Source of the DNA: Acridotheres tristis
Lineage: Eukaryota > Chordata > Aves > Passeriformes > Sturnidae
Reading direction: 5' to 3'
Length of the DNA: 64,000 nucleotides
Assembly (NCBI GenBank): GCA_037013685.1
Contig: CM072905.1
Span: 6,645,491 to 6,709,490, forward strand
Made by a program: the position numbers and the translations under genes. Shown one piece after another: positions 1-8,883 of the stretch. Every line of letters begins with the position of its first letter. Position 1 is the first letter of the stretch. The notes under the pieces were generated by a model that saw only the letters and a list, made by a program, of their open reading frames with translations, searched no databases and was not told the origin of the DNA.

Positions 1-248
1 CTAACCTTCTCCTGTTTCAGCTCAGAGCAGAAGCAGAGCCTGCCAGGCAGGACAGGAAAGGAAGGATCACCTTCTCTCATCCCAGCTGCCTGGAATGAGG
101 CAGGACGTGCAGATGCCAGATCATCCCAGGCTGAGGCGCAGATGCTGCTGCAGCAGCAGGACACGAGGATGATGTTACTTCATGGGTCTGTGACTCCACC
201 TGATGCCAGAGGCAGGGCAGCAGAAGGCTGCACACCACCACAGGGGGG

Positions 249-268
249 AAAAAAAAAAAAAAAAAAAA
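249..268. repeat. poly-A run
   Basis: An uninterrupted run of about 20 A residues follows a short G run. No target-site duplication or SINE body is visible next to it, so it is treated as a simple repeat. Confidence 0.9.
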
Positions 269-1235
269 CCCAAAACATTTTCAGTAAGAAATTCTCCATC
301 TTCCCGTGGCTGGGAAGTTGGCTGTGCTGCTGAGCCATTCCCTTAGGAAGGGCACAGCATGGCACACCCTCAAGGCTGGCATTGGCCACGGCTTTGTCAT
401 GATTACAGAAAAAAGCTCTCAGGAGGGCAGATGAAAGCTGCAGCAGCTCTGCCTCCCGACCTCACAACTCGGCCGGTAATTCCCGGACACGGAAAGCTCC
501 GCGCTCCCTGCGATGGGAGGGGCGATACAGCCACACCAGCAGCGATCACTGTAGCAGTGACCTGGCATAAAAGCATCCCCCGAAATCAGGCAGCAGCACT
601 CAAGCCTTGAAAAATGTGTGCCCCTCTGCAATCAGGCTCGCTGCAATGCTTCTCACAGTGAGTAAGGCCTTTGCAACTCTTCCCTTTAGCCCCTTGGCCA
701 AGGACACATCACCTCTCCTTTAACTTCCTCAATTAAAAAAATATCTCCACAAAACAAGCAGTCAGGAAGCATTCCAGGCTATACAACCCAAAATATCCTT
801 CCTACTAGAGATATTTTCACACACAAACTGAACTGGGTGAGTCAGCTCTCCTCAGAGAAAGATTGCAAGGAAGGGATGTGGGTGTTCCTTCTTGTGTCTC
901 ACTGGCTACAACAAAAGATATTGACAAATTGTGGGAGTTCAGAGGAGGAGCAAAAACAGTAAGGGGTCAGAAGGGATTGAGCTAAAATGAGAAGAGCTGA
1001 AAACATCTTTCAGCCAGTAACTCTTTTAACATGACAGCATGTACATGTTTGAATCTTATATAAAAACATCAAGAAAGGAGGAGAATTATCTAGTCTTGTT
1101 TATGGAAGGATAGCTCTAAGGGTAACAGGTTTTGCACTCTGAGGTATTTGGGGTAATGACCATGTTCTGCTGTTTGCCCAGTGCCTGACTACTTGGAACT
1201 TCACTTGCTGCCATAATCAAACAAATAACTATTAA

Positions 1236-1255
1236 AAAATAAAATAAAATAAAAT
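1236..1255. repeat. (AAAAT)n microsatellite
   Basis: About four tandem AAAAT units sit inside GGA3 intron 1. No function is suggested. Confidence 0.85.
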
Positions 1256-2180
1256 CTAGGCAACAGGCTATGATGGGCAGCATGGCCTCCCAGGGACAGC
1301 AGCAAGAGCTCCTGTGTGTGGAATACAAGAAAAACAATTACAGTTATGACTGGTTCATTCAACAATCACATCCCTGTGTTCTGTACAGCCAGAGCCCAAA
1401 TGACATGGGCAGCACGGACAGATACACAGGCAGGGGAAACTCAGCAGGGGCTGGGCATCAACAAACAACAGGGGTTTGTCCCCTCTAACCTCTAAGTCTA
1501 AGGTACCTTATTCTGACAAAGGGTTTTGATATATTCCAGCCTGTACAGAATGGATGTCCACAACTACCCCGAAACTGCAGCCAGGCATAAAGCAGGATCT
1601 GTCTACTTGAAAATCACAGTTGTGTAACACATAAATACAATTCACCGGAGAAACCCCACAATTCTGAACCTCAGGAACAGCACTCAGCTGTACACTCGGC
1701 GGGCCACAACCCAGGCAAGGGAACAGACGGGAGGGACAAACACGAACCATGACCCTTTACGGACAAGAAAAAGCAGCAGCCTCGCAGGAGCTGGGCAGGG
1801 CTCGCTGCAGCCGTGCCCGCTGCCCACTTCTCCCACGGGATCTGGTACCGGCCCCCAGCCGCTGCCGCGCCCCACACCGAGCCGAGCGCCGGCAGGGGCG
1901 GCCCCGGCTCTTCCCCTGGCACGGCGAATCCTCGGCCTGCTGGCACCCCGTGCCCGGTGTGCCGAAACTCCCCCGTGCCCTGGGGGCTGTGTCAACCCAT
2001 CCCCAAGGCGCTGTCACCCCCCGGCCTCCCCGGGACGGCCTCGGGGCTCCCGCCCGGCTGAGGGGAGTGGCGGGATCGGGCGAGCGGAGGCTGCAGGGAA
2101 GCGCTGGGAAGGGGCTGAGGGGCCGGGGGGCAGCGAGGCCGGAGGGGGCCGGGCGGTGCCCCCACGCCCGCGATACTCAC

Positions 2181-2220
2181 TCAGCCACGACTCCAGGCTC
2201 TCCCCCTCAGCCTCCGCCAT
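2181..2220 (-). CDS. GGA3: GGA3 first coding exon
   Basis: Read on the minus strand from the ATG at 2220-2218, this exon encodes MAEAEGESLESWL plus the first base of codon 14, then a strong GTGAGT donor at 2180-2175. The peptide matches the N-terminus I know for GGA3, whose next residues begin the VHS domain. It does not fit GGA1 or GGA2, which start differently. GGA3 is a monomeric, ARF-dependent clathrin adaptor at the trans-Golgi network and endosomes. It sorts acidic-dileucine cargo such as mannose-6-phosphate receptors and BACE1 through its VHS, GAT, hinge and GAE regions. Only 13 codons are in view because the gene runs off the left edge through intron 1. Its promoter is shared with MRPS7. 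The single base before the donor fits the phase expected if codon 14 is Asn or Ser. Confidence 0.88.
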
Positions 2221-2344
2221 GTTGCCGGAGCGACCCGGGGCCCCGCCCCACCCGCGCGAGAGCCGCGCGAGGGAGGCGGGGCAGGTCCTGGCCCCGCCCA
2301 CAGCCGGACTGGCCCCGCCCCGCGCGGCGGCGCGCGCAGGGAAG
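2221..2344. promoter_or_regulatory. GGA3/MRPS7 bidirectional promoter
   Basis: Only 124 bp separate the GGA3 start codon (minus) from the MRPS7 start codon (plus). The interval is GC-rich, lacks a TATA box, and carries several GC boxes (CCCCGCCC-type, near 2243, 2275, 2293 and 2315) that fit Sp1/KLF factors. Both start codons are embedded in YY1-like motifs: AAGATGGCGGC on the plus strand at 2342-2352 and AACATGGCGGA on the minus strand at 2223-2213. Such motifs commonly mark TATA-less initiation at or near the ATG, so both 5'UTRs may be very short. Head-to-head promoter use is inferred from geometry. Confidence 0.8.
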
Positions 2345-2400
2345 ATGGCGGCGCCCAGCGCGGCGGGGCTGGGCCGGCGGCTGCGGGCTTGGCTGCCCCG
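2345..2400 (+). CDS. MRPS7: MRPS7 exon 1 (residues 1-18 and part of 19)
   Basis: Encodes [18 protein letters not shown] plus two bases of Arg19. The donor at 2401 is GTGAGC. The exon is rich in Ala and Arg with no acidic residue, as expected of a matrix-targeting presequence. Confidence 0.9.
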
Positions 2401-5400
2401 GTGAGCGGGGACAGGGGCCGGGAGGGCTCCCCGGGGGATTCTCCTCACCGCGAGAACACGGACAGCATGGGGAAAGGCCAGGGGGAGGCGGGCCGGGAGC
2501 ACACGAGGGGTGCGAGGAGGGTGTGCGCCGCACCTGGGGCACACGGACAAGGCCGCTCGCCTGTTCTGCCGGGCTCATACTGGCACAGAACTAGCAAGGT
2601 TGGAAGAGGCCTTTAAGACCATCGAGTCCGACCGTGCACGCAACACTAATAACACTAACGCCGCTCTAATCCCTAAACCACATCACCCAGGTGCAGACTC
2701 CTCTTGAACAGCTCCAGGGATGGTGACTCCACCGCCCCCCTGCGCAGCCGCTTCCAATGCCTGGCCACAGGAACAGTGCAAAATGGGATAGCATCCCTCA
2801 TTGAGCTGCTCGCCCGCTGCCACGTGATGCCTCTCACATCTAACATGTCCTTCTGAGGCGTGTTCACATCTGTCCACATCTGTCCGCATCCCTGTCGCGA
2901 CACAGCACGTCCACTGGGTTACAGCCTCGCTTCTCTTGTTCCTTGCAGGATAATGCCGGTGAGATGGAACCGCTACGACCCCAGCTACCTGGAGCCAGAA
3001 GTGAAAAAGGAATCGTATCAGAGACCTTTGGAGGAGCTGACTGAGGAGGAGAGGGAACAAATGGAGCTTAAGGCTGTTCGACTAATCAAAGCTGCTCCTC
3101 CCACTCTCTCCAGTTCCGTGTTCAGCGACCCTATGATCAGGTCAGAGAAAGAAGCAGCTCCTCCTCTCAAAAAATGCCTGAGAGCTGTGCTGCCCTCCTC
3201 TACCTTCGCCTGCTTGCTGCACGTTGCCTTTGTTACAGCACAATCCCTATATTCTGGGTTAATCTTTTCCCATCAATGAGTTCATTGTCCTGTAGTGATT
3301 AGAGATAATTACTGCAGATCTGGCAGCACCCACATTTAACCATGGGAACAACACAAAGGAATGAGGGTGGGAGGCTTATTTCTGTGGGTGATAAATCAGA
3401 ATTCATATCAGATCCTATCTGACTTTGTGTTTACAGTAAATTCACCAATATGATGATGAAGAGTGGAAATAAAGTGCTAGCTAGAAACCTCATGTCTCAG
3501 GTAAGAACTCAGGTTTCTTCTCACTATTATGTTAAAACTAGAGAAAATGGAAGGCTGGGATGTCAAACCCACTGAAACTGGGAATTACCAGAACCTGGGT
3601 GGTCCATCTCTGTGATCCTGATGTGTTTCACTCTGCCACATGTTGCTCGCAGAATGATTCCAGACTATGATTTGTTTGATAAAATGTACATTGCCCCAGC
3701 CTCGTTAGCTCACAGATCAGCAGGTGACAGAGAGCAGCTGGAGAACCTTCTCTTTCCATCCTTCAGTATCCTTATGTCCTTTTGTACTCCATAAATACAG
3801 AGTATACCCTTAAAAAACATAATTTTCTCTAAAAATCATCTTTGCAGCTCTTACCCTCTGTATAACTTGCCCTTGACGTCCCACAGATGTGTCACCTACA
3901 TAACACAGCTTTGAGCCTGCTCTGATCCACAGCAACTGGTATTAAATGGTGGTTTCACCTGGTCTGTTCCACACTTGAAATCCTTTGAAATGGGAACACA
4001 TTTTGCCCAAATGTTCCCAATTAACTGCTGATTCCTTGTTACAGAAAAGCACACGGGCTCTGGGGTCTGGAGTGCAGGCTTTTCAGGGGAGGATGCTCAG
4101 TGCACAGACCCCTATTCCTGGTTCCACCTTGTCCCTGCCCTTCCCTGACTTCTGGCCCACATTTGTGCTGCTCATCCCTTTTACCCAAAATGCAATGGCT
4201 GATAAAAGGAGACTGAAGAGCTGGAAGAGGGTGAAGTAAAACTTGAGTTAAAGAATTCCCAATGGGTCTTTTGCCTCTGGGTCTGGAGTCCCAGCTGCTC
4301 AGGTGAAAATGGGGTGTCTGTAAAAGTGATGTAACCTCATGGAGTGGGAGAATTCATCTGCTCTATATGTCTCCTTTCTTGCCTTTCTTCTAAGACTCTG
4401 GAGAACATTAAAAGGAAGCAGCTGGAGAAGTACCACAAAGCTCCAGAAAATGAGAAGGAGACAATTGAATGCAACCCCTACGTAATTTTCCACCAGGCTC
4501 TCAAGAACTGCCAGCCCATCATCGGGCTTAGCAACATCACCAGAGGAGGCAAAACCTACCAGGTGAAAGGGGGGCTGGGAGCACATCTGGTTGGGAGATA
4601 ATTAGCTAGGGAGGCAGATGTTTCCACCCCATCAGCTCAAGATCATCTCTCCCTGGAAAGAGCCACTTTGCAATCTGGAATAAAACAGCACCTAGAAACT
4701 GTCCAAAATCAGGATCCCCACCTCTGAGTATTGTGCTTCCCCTGTCACAGAATCACTAAGGTCGGAAAAGGCTTCTAGGATTAATCAAGGCCAGCCATTA
4801 ATCAGCAGCAGTCTCTGGTTCTCTGACTAGATGTGAGGAGAAATACACAGCAAGTATTTCCCAAAGAGGCAGAGATCAGCAGCAAAAGAATTGGTAGTCC
4901 TTGGACTACCAGTCCCATCCTTTCCACTGCACCATGTTGCTTGGGGAGAGGTCTCAAACCCCTGGGGCAGGTCGGCATGGCAAAATGGGTCACCTAGATC
5001 CAGTGGGATATTTGAAACACAAGCAGAATCTATCTCTGAGTATGGGCTCTGCAACCCTTGGGGCCTGAAGGAGAGGTGAGATGTGGAGGCATTTAGAATG
5101 AGATGTTCTTTAAGTCCCTTCCAACCCAAACCATGCTCTGATTCTGTGACTCTTCTGTATTCAGTGCAGAGATGGGGTGACCATCTCTCATCTTTGCTAA
5201 TTCAAACCAGTCTGGACCCACCTCCCAAACAGGCCAGAATTTCCATTTTGCTAGCAGTGGCCAGTTCCTATAGTCAGAGCAGAACTGGCAGGGCTCAGCT
5301 GTCAGGAGTGGGTCTGGCTGCAGAGAGCAGCACAGTGGCCATGTGCAGGTGCCAGCTGGTGCTGCTGGGGAGGAGCAGGGTCTGATAAGTGTCATGGTTT

Positions 5401-5634
5401 AACCCTTGCCAGGTGCCCGTCCCGCTGACGGACAATCGGAAGCGCTTCCTGGCCATGAAGTGGTTGATCACCGAGTGCAGGGAGAACAAACACCGCCGGA
5501 CAATGATGCCAGAAAAGCTCTCCCAGGAACTGCTCCTGGCCTTCAACAACGAGGGGCCTGTCATCAAGAGGAAGCACGTCCTGCACAAGATGGCAGAGGC
5601 CAACCGGGCGTACGCTCACTTCCGCTGGTGGTAG
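2345..5634 (+). CDS. MRPS7: Mitochondrial ribosomal protein S7 (uS7m)
   Basis: The product is a small-subunit mitoribosomal protein of the uS7 family. By homology to bacterial S7 it binds the 3' major domain of 12S rRNA and helps form the head and decoding platform. The CDS joins 2345-2400, 2949-3140, 3437-3500, 4395-4562 and 5413-5634, all GT-AG and in frame, giving 233 residues (human about 242). Residues 1-19 are basic and alanine-rich ([12 protein letters not shown]), which fits a short mitochondrial presequence. The motifs [44 protein letters not shown] and GPVIKRK, and the C-terminal RWW, follow the vertebrate protein in order. The start is the only ATG before the first donor and lies in a YY1/Kozak context. 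The gene shares a promoter with GGA3 and ends tail to tail with MIF4GD. The presequence seems shorter than in human, which accounts for most of the length difference. Confidence 0.96.
2583..2775 (-). mobile_element. CR1 LINE 3' fragment in MRPS7 intron 1
   Basis: Plus-strand text such as AAGGTTGGAAGAGGCCTTTAAGA followed by CATCGAGTCCGACCG, and later CTCCAGGGATGGTGACTCCACC, is the complement of a CR1 3' end. The element's sense strand is therefore minus. It starts about 180 bp after the exon 1 donor. The right boundary is approximate. Confidence 0.85.
2949..3140 (+). CDS. MRPS7: MRPS7 exon 2 (residues 19-83)
   Basis: The acceptor TTGTTCCTTGCAG precedes 2949 and the donor GTCAGA follows 3140. 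The exon encodes the mitochondria-specific N-terminal extension, including [14 protein letters not shown] and LIKAAPP, up to the split Ser83. Confidence 0.93.
3437..3500 (+). CDS. MRPS7: MRPS7 exon 3 (residues 83-104)
   Basis: The acceptor is TTTACAG before 3437 and the donor GTAAGA after 3500. It encodes [21 protein letters not shown], the first helix of the uS7 fold. Both junctions keep the frame. Confidence 0.93.
4395..4562 (+). CDS. MRPS7: MRPS7 exon 4 (residues 105-160)
   Basis: The acceptor TTCTTCTAAG precedes 4395 and the donor GTGAAA follows 4562. The exon encodes 56 codons with [13 protein letters not shown] in the core of the S7 domain and ends GGKTYQ, before the basic beta-hairpin region. 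Confidence 0.94.
4745..4800 (-). mobile_element. CR1 3'-tail fragment
   Basis: TCACAGAATCACTAAGGTCG followed by GAAAAGGCTTCTAGGATTAATC resembles the complement of the CR1 terminal repeat and adjoining 3'UTR. It is short and diverged, inside MRPS7 intron 4. Confidence 0.6.
5096..5151 (+). mobile_element. CR1 3'-tail fragment
   Basis: TTCTTTAAGTCCCTTCCAAC, then CCAAACCATGCTCTGATTCTGTGA, is a CR1 3' end in sense orientation finishing in a degenerate copy of the ATTCTATG-type terminal repeat. It lies in MRPS7 intron 4, opposite in orientation to the fragment at 4745. Confidence 0.75.
5413..5634 (+). CDS. MRPS7: MRPS7 exon 5 (residues 161-233, stop)
   Basis: The acceptor ACCCTTGCCAG precedes 5413. 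The exon encodes [17 protein letters not shown] through the C-terminal RWW, stop TAG at 5632-5634. It holds the C-terminal helices of uS7 with the conserved GPVIKRK and HKMAEANRA motifs. Confidence 0.96.
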   Translation: MPVPLTDNRKRFLAMKWLITECRENKHRRTMMPEKLSQELLLAFNNEGPVIKRKHVLHKMAEANRAYAHFRWW

Positions 5635-6120
5635 GGACCCTGCGTGGGACACGCTGCCACGGCCTGGAGAGCAGAGCCCCAGGGCTGCCAGCCTGGGAGA
5701 GGGAGAGGTGGAACATCCCTCGCAGGCAGCTTCTGATCTAACCCAGGAAGAGCTCACACCATCCCCACAAGGCTGTTTTTCTTTGTGCTTGTTTGGATGG
5801 GGGAAGGGGGAATCTGAGTTACCAGCCCCAGCAGGGCTGCTCCAGTTATTTCATAATCACTTCCCTATGAAGACAAGCCTTAGATGTTTTTCTTTCAGCT
5901 AAACAAAACCATCTTTCACTTACCTGTTTCCTGGGGATCTGAAAGTCTCTCTGCTCCTCAAATCAGCAGTGTTTTTAACTGCAGAGCTGGATCCTCTTCC
6001 ACAGGGATTGGTACAAGAGGCAATAAAAGGCCCTTTTTGATTTTTGGTTTTGGTCAGCAGCAACATGGTTTGCACAGATTTGATGGGAATGTTGACAAAA
6101 TAAAACCAGTTTTATGAGAA
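5635..6120 (+). other. MRPS7: MRPS7 3'UTR
   Basis: Non-coding sequence after the stop, with two AATAAA signals (6022-6027 and 6099-6104). The second implies an end at about 6115-6125. Alternative use of the first would shorten the UTR by about 80 bases. Confidence 0.7.
6099..6104 (+). promoter_or_regulatory. MRPS7: MRPS7 distal poly(A) signal
   Basis: A consensus AATAAA 465 bases after the stop codon, followed by a TTTTATGAG tract that could act as the downstream element. Confidence 0.6.
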
Positions 6121-6264
6121 AGGTTTCCCGATTCCAGACCTTTATCTCTGTTGCTCCAACGACCCTGTTTGTGTAAAGCCTTGAGGCCCTAGAGTGGAGC
6201 AGATACTGTTATCACAGGAGCAGCCCTTCAGTATTGCTTAGCAGCTGTGCAAGGAGAAAGCAGG

Positions 6265-6993
6265 GCACACGTTAGTGAAAACTTTTATTAGGAAAAAAAT
6301 CATTCAGTAGACTATTTTATTTCCTTTCTCCCTCTCTTGTTCTTATAAGAAATATACCATAGCTGAAACCTGCAAAATTCTAAAAAAAGTGACAGTTACT
6401 GTATAAAACCTATAAAACCCGTTCCTGCATGTGCTCAGGGACCTCTCCTGTAGCAAGCTGCCCCGTGGCAGGTATTCCTGGCTGTGGGACAGGCTGTGTG
6501 CATGCAGGTGCAGCCAGCATGCTGGAAGGAGTCTGGGAAAAAAAGCACTTGGTTGAGCTGTTTGTGAGGCCATGGTGTGTTCTGTGACCTGTCCCAGAGA
6601 ACCAGGTACAGCCTGAGCTGGGAGATTTCCCTGCTGCCTCCCACAGCTCTGCTGGCTTTGGGGTGAAGCAAAGTGTTCTCAGCCTAAACTGTGCTTTCCT
6701 TAACACTCATAGAAAATGCTGGTGTGAGCTAGAAGCCTCCCGAGCCCTTTGCTTGCAGCAGCCCAATATTGAGACAAAATCGGTGGGAGAATTTGCTGGG
6801 TGAAGTGTGCCCTTCCCACCGCTCTGAACCTCCAAAGTCAAACCAGCACCATCTGCATCTGACAGCAGGTGCAGAGAGGCTCTAGCCAGTATAAATCCTA
6901 TTTACAAGAAGTGCTAGAAAATTAATGTGAAAAATTCCAACTTGGTACAAAGCTTGCTGGTGAAGGTGCTGGGGACTCCTGTGCCGTGGGAGG
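6265..6993 (-). other. MIF4GD: MIF4GD 3'UTR
   Basis: Minus-strand sequence from the stop codon at 6996-6994 to a consensus AATAAA read on the minus strand at 6289-6284. The cleavage site is estimated about 20 bases further. It lies only about 150 bp from the end of the opposing MRPS7 transcript. Confidence 0.7.
6284..6289 (-). promoter_or_regulatory. MIF4GD: MIF4GD poly(A) signal
   Basis: TTTATT on the plus strand is AATAAA in the transcript. It is a consensus signal within a 3'UTR of plausible length. Confidence 0.6.
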
Positions 6994-7221
6994 TTAATCT
7001 GTCACTTCGCTGTAATAATATTTCTGGGCAGCGTCTGTCATCTTCCATTCAGCAGCCCGGAACTCGATGATCTCCAGCAGCAGGAGCTGGGATAGGGAGC
7101 TAAGCCCCTCCTGAAGAAGGAAACCATCTCGAAGGAGAGAGAAGAGCTCGTCCATCCGCTGGGAATTCATCTTTTCCAGCTGCTCACCAATGCGGTGCAG
7201 CTGCAGGACCAAGCAGTCCAC
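6994..7221 (-). CDS. MIF4GD: MIF4GD exon 5 (residues 148-222, stop)
   Basis: The acceptor reads CTTCTGAAG before GTGGAC on the minus strand. The exon encodes VDCLVLQLHRIGEQLEKM through KYYYSEVTD and TAA, the last helical pairs of the MIF4G domain. Confidence 0.94.
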   Translation of the reverse strand: MDCLVLQLHRIGEQLEKMNSQRMDELFSLLRDGFLLQEGLSSLSQLLLLEIIEFRAAEWKMTDAAQKYYYSEVTD

Positions 7222-8883
7222 CTTCAGAAGGAAGAGCAGATGGCTGAGCACAAAGCAATGGAGGCTCCTCTGCACCCCCCGGGCTGTGCTTTTTACAGGT
7301 CCTTGGCAGGACAACAGGCACGTCAGCAGCTCTTCCCTGCACTCACCTCCTCCTCCTTCTGCAGGCTGTCAGGCTGTGCCAGCCGGAACAGGCAGTCGTA
7401 CACAGGGTTCACCAGAGCCATCATGGGCATGTTGTTCACCTGCAAGGAGAGCAGGGTCAGCCTGGGGCCAGAAGAGATTCTGCAGCCATTTAAAGTAGTT
7501 ATTCCCTTGCTGCTCTCCAAAGGAGAAGGGAGCAGCATTTAGTTGTGCTGTATTAGTGGGATTTACGTCAGAGATCAGACATTTGAGTCTCCAGAAACCA
7601 GAGGAGCTGAACAAATGATGTAAAAAACATTTATTTTTAAATGTAAGGTAGTAATGGGAAAAACAGCGGTTCCAACAGTGTTTTTCCTGCCTGCAGCTCT
7701 ACTCTTGCATCGTTTTTACATCTACTCCAAGCAGGAATTCAAAGTTCACACACTGCACAAAGGCCTGAAGCCAAACTCCATCAGCAAACCCCACAGCAAC
7801 TAAATCAGTCCAATCTGGGACATCTGGGAACAGGCAAATCAGGGGATTTCAAGTACCAGGTACAAAATTAAGAAGCTGAGACTTTGTGACTGTTCCTGAA
7901 GACTTCCTCTGCCTCTCCAAGCCCATAGGTAGCACCAGCACCAGTCGGCATCCTTGTACTAAGAACCAGCTCTGGCCCCCATGGCCCTGGGGCTCTCTAC
8001 AACACCCACCCAACACCCTTGCTGTGGTATCCTGGGATGCCCAGGCCCTCCTGGCACTCCAGGCAGCTGCTCCAGCTCCTCACCCTCAGGTAGTCAAAGA
8101 TGTTGCAGATGAAGGTGACGTAGCAGGTCCAGGCCTGGAGCGAGCGGGTGCGCAGCTCCTCCCTGTCCTTGTACTCCTGCTGCAGCCGGTTCAGCAGGCT
8201 CCTCCGGAAGATGCTCTGGCCAACCTGTTTGCTCTCTGCCTATAAGCCCACACAAACAGGACAGGATGGAGGGATGAGACGGGTCCAGAGGGGGCAGGGG
8301 GATGCAGTACCACACAGATACCCTCCTGTGATTGCCAGAGGCAGAAAAGCTGCAACTCACTGCCTGTGCTGTCCCAATGCTCTTCTGGATGCTGCCAGTG
8401 CATGGGGCAAGTGGCAGGAGAGGAGAGATGGGCAAGGGGTCAGAGCATGTGACTGGGGCAAAGCCCTGCCTGGCCCAGCCCAGGGACAAACCACACAGCA
8501 GCCCAGATGTTTCACTGTCCAGACATGACCTCTCACCTGGATGATGGTGTAGCAGATGCGTCCAGCCTCCTTGCTGAACACAGAGTCTTTGAGGGACTGG
8601 TCCACTATAATATTGGCCACTTTCTCCAGGTCCACATTACTGGGGTCTGCAGAGAAGAGGAATACTGTCAGGACCCAGTCCTCTTTGGCACCTGATTGCT
8701 TTGAGGCACCTGGAAAGCAACCAAGGTCTGTGCAGGGCCCAGTACAAGTCAAATGTTGCAGAAACCGTGTGTGGCAGAGGAGTTCATAAAAACTTGCTGA
8801 CCTTTGAGGGCTGTTTTCAGCAGCTTCTGAGTCTCGGAGTCAAAGGACTGTATTTTGTACTCTTCTTTGCCCGTTTCCCCCAT
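6994..8883 (-). CDS. MIF4GD: MIF4G domain-containing protein (SLIP1)
   Basis: MIF4GD/SLIP1 binds the histone stem-loop binding protein SLBP. It links the 3' end of replication-dependent histone mRNAs to the cap-side initiation machinery and so stimulates their translation. The CDS, read on the minus strand, joins 8883-8802, 8646-8537, 8239-8084, 7439-7347 and 7221-6994. All junctions are in frame and give 222 residues, the same length as I recall for human. The protein is a single MIF4G (HEAT-like helical) domain. Recognisable blocks are KEEYKIQSFD, VDLEKVAN, FSKEAGRICY, LLNRLQQEY, YVTFICNIFDYLR, NNMPMMALVNPVYDCLFRLAQ, MDELF, LLLLEIIEFRAA and the terminal KYYYSEV. The initiator ATG at 8883 is in a GTCATGGGG context. 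Non-coding 5' exon(s) probably lie toward the CpG island at 10-11.15 kb. The gene is tail to tail with MRPS7 and on the same strand as SLC25A19. Confidence 0.95.
7347..7439 (-). CDS. MIF4GD: MIF4GD exon 4 (residues 117-147)
   Basis: The acceptor TCCTTGCAG precedes GTGAAC and the donor GTGAGT follows. It encodes 31 in-frame codons from VNNMPMM to QKEEE. Confidence 0.94.
8084..8239 (-). CDS. MIF4GD: MIF4GD exon 3 (residues 65-116)
   Basis: The acceptor CTTATAG precedes GCAGAG and the donor GTGAGG follows AGG. It encodes 52 codons with FRRSLLNRLQQEYKDREEL and YVTFICNIFDYLR. Confidence 0.94.
8537..8646 (-). CDS. MIF4GD: MIF4GD exon 2 (residues 28-64)
   Basis: The acceptor TTCTCTGCAG precedes ACCCC and the donor GTGAGA follows CAG. 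It encodes the split Asp28 then PSNVDLEKVANIIVDQ and FSKEAGRICYTIIQ. Confidence 0.94.
8802..8883 (-). CDS. MIF4GD: MIF4GD first coding exon (residues 1-27 and part of 28)
   Basis: Starts MGETGKEEYKIQSFDSETQ and ends with one base of Asp28 before a GTCAGC donor. The acceptor of this exon is upstream of the ATG; TTGCCTTTGGAG at about 8905-8894 is a weak candidate. Confidence 0.92.

Larger units (their letters stand above)
1..2180 (-). other. GGA3: GGA3 intron 1 (partial)
   Basis: This stretch lies downstream, on the minus strand, of the GGA3 first-exon donor at 2180-2175. I looked for the next GGA3 exon (start of the VHS domain, with a DWEYI-type motif) on the minus strand and did not find it, so the whole stretch reads as intron. 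It holds an A-run at 249-268, an (AAAAT)n microsatellite near 1236-1255 and, from about 1780, the start of a CpG island. The long open frames above 1749 are GC-driven and resemble nothing I know. The pyrimidine tract and CAG at 8-20 are on the plus strand and have no following exon. Confidence 0.75.
1780..2560. promoter_or_regulatory. CpG island over GGA3/MRPS7 5' ends
   Basis: The region is visibly GC-rich and dense in CpG compared with the AT-rich flanks. It spans the first exons of GGA3 and MRPS7. Open frames of up to 281 codons cross it in several frames on both strands, which is expected where stop codons are rare. Boundaries are by eye. Confidence 0.8.

Noticed and set aside
8..20. Pyrimidine tract plus CAG on the plus strand, resembling a splice acceptor
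   Set aside because: No recognisable exon follows, and the expected gene here (GGA3) is on the minus strand.
2014..2550. Minus-strand frame of 178 codons that contains MAEAEGESLESWL internally
   Set aside because: Only the part from the internal ATG at 2220 to the donor at 2181 is GGA3 coding. The rest is promoter upstream and intron downstream.
1749..2594. Open frame of 281 codons on the plus strand
   Set aside because: It lies in a CpG island where stops are rare, is very rich in Arg/Pro/Ala/Gly, crosses GGA3 exon 1 antisense and the MRPS7 exon in another frame, and has no recognisable motif.
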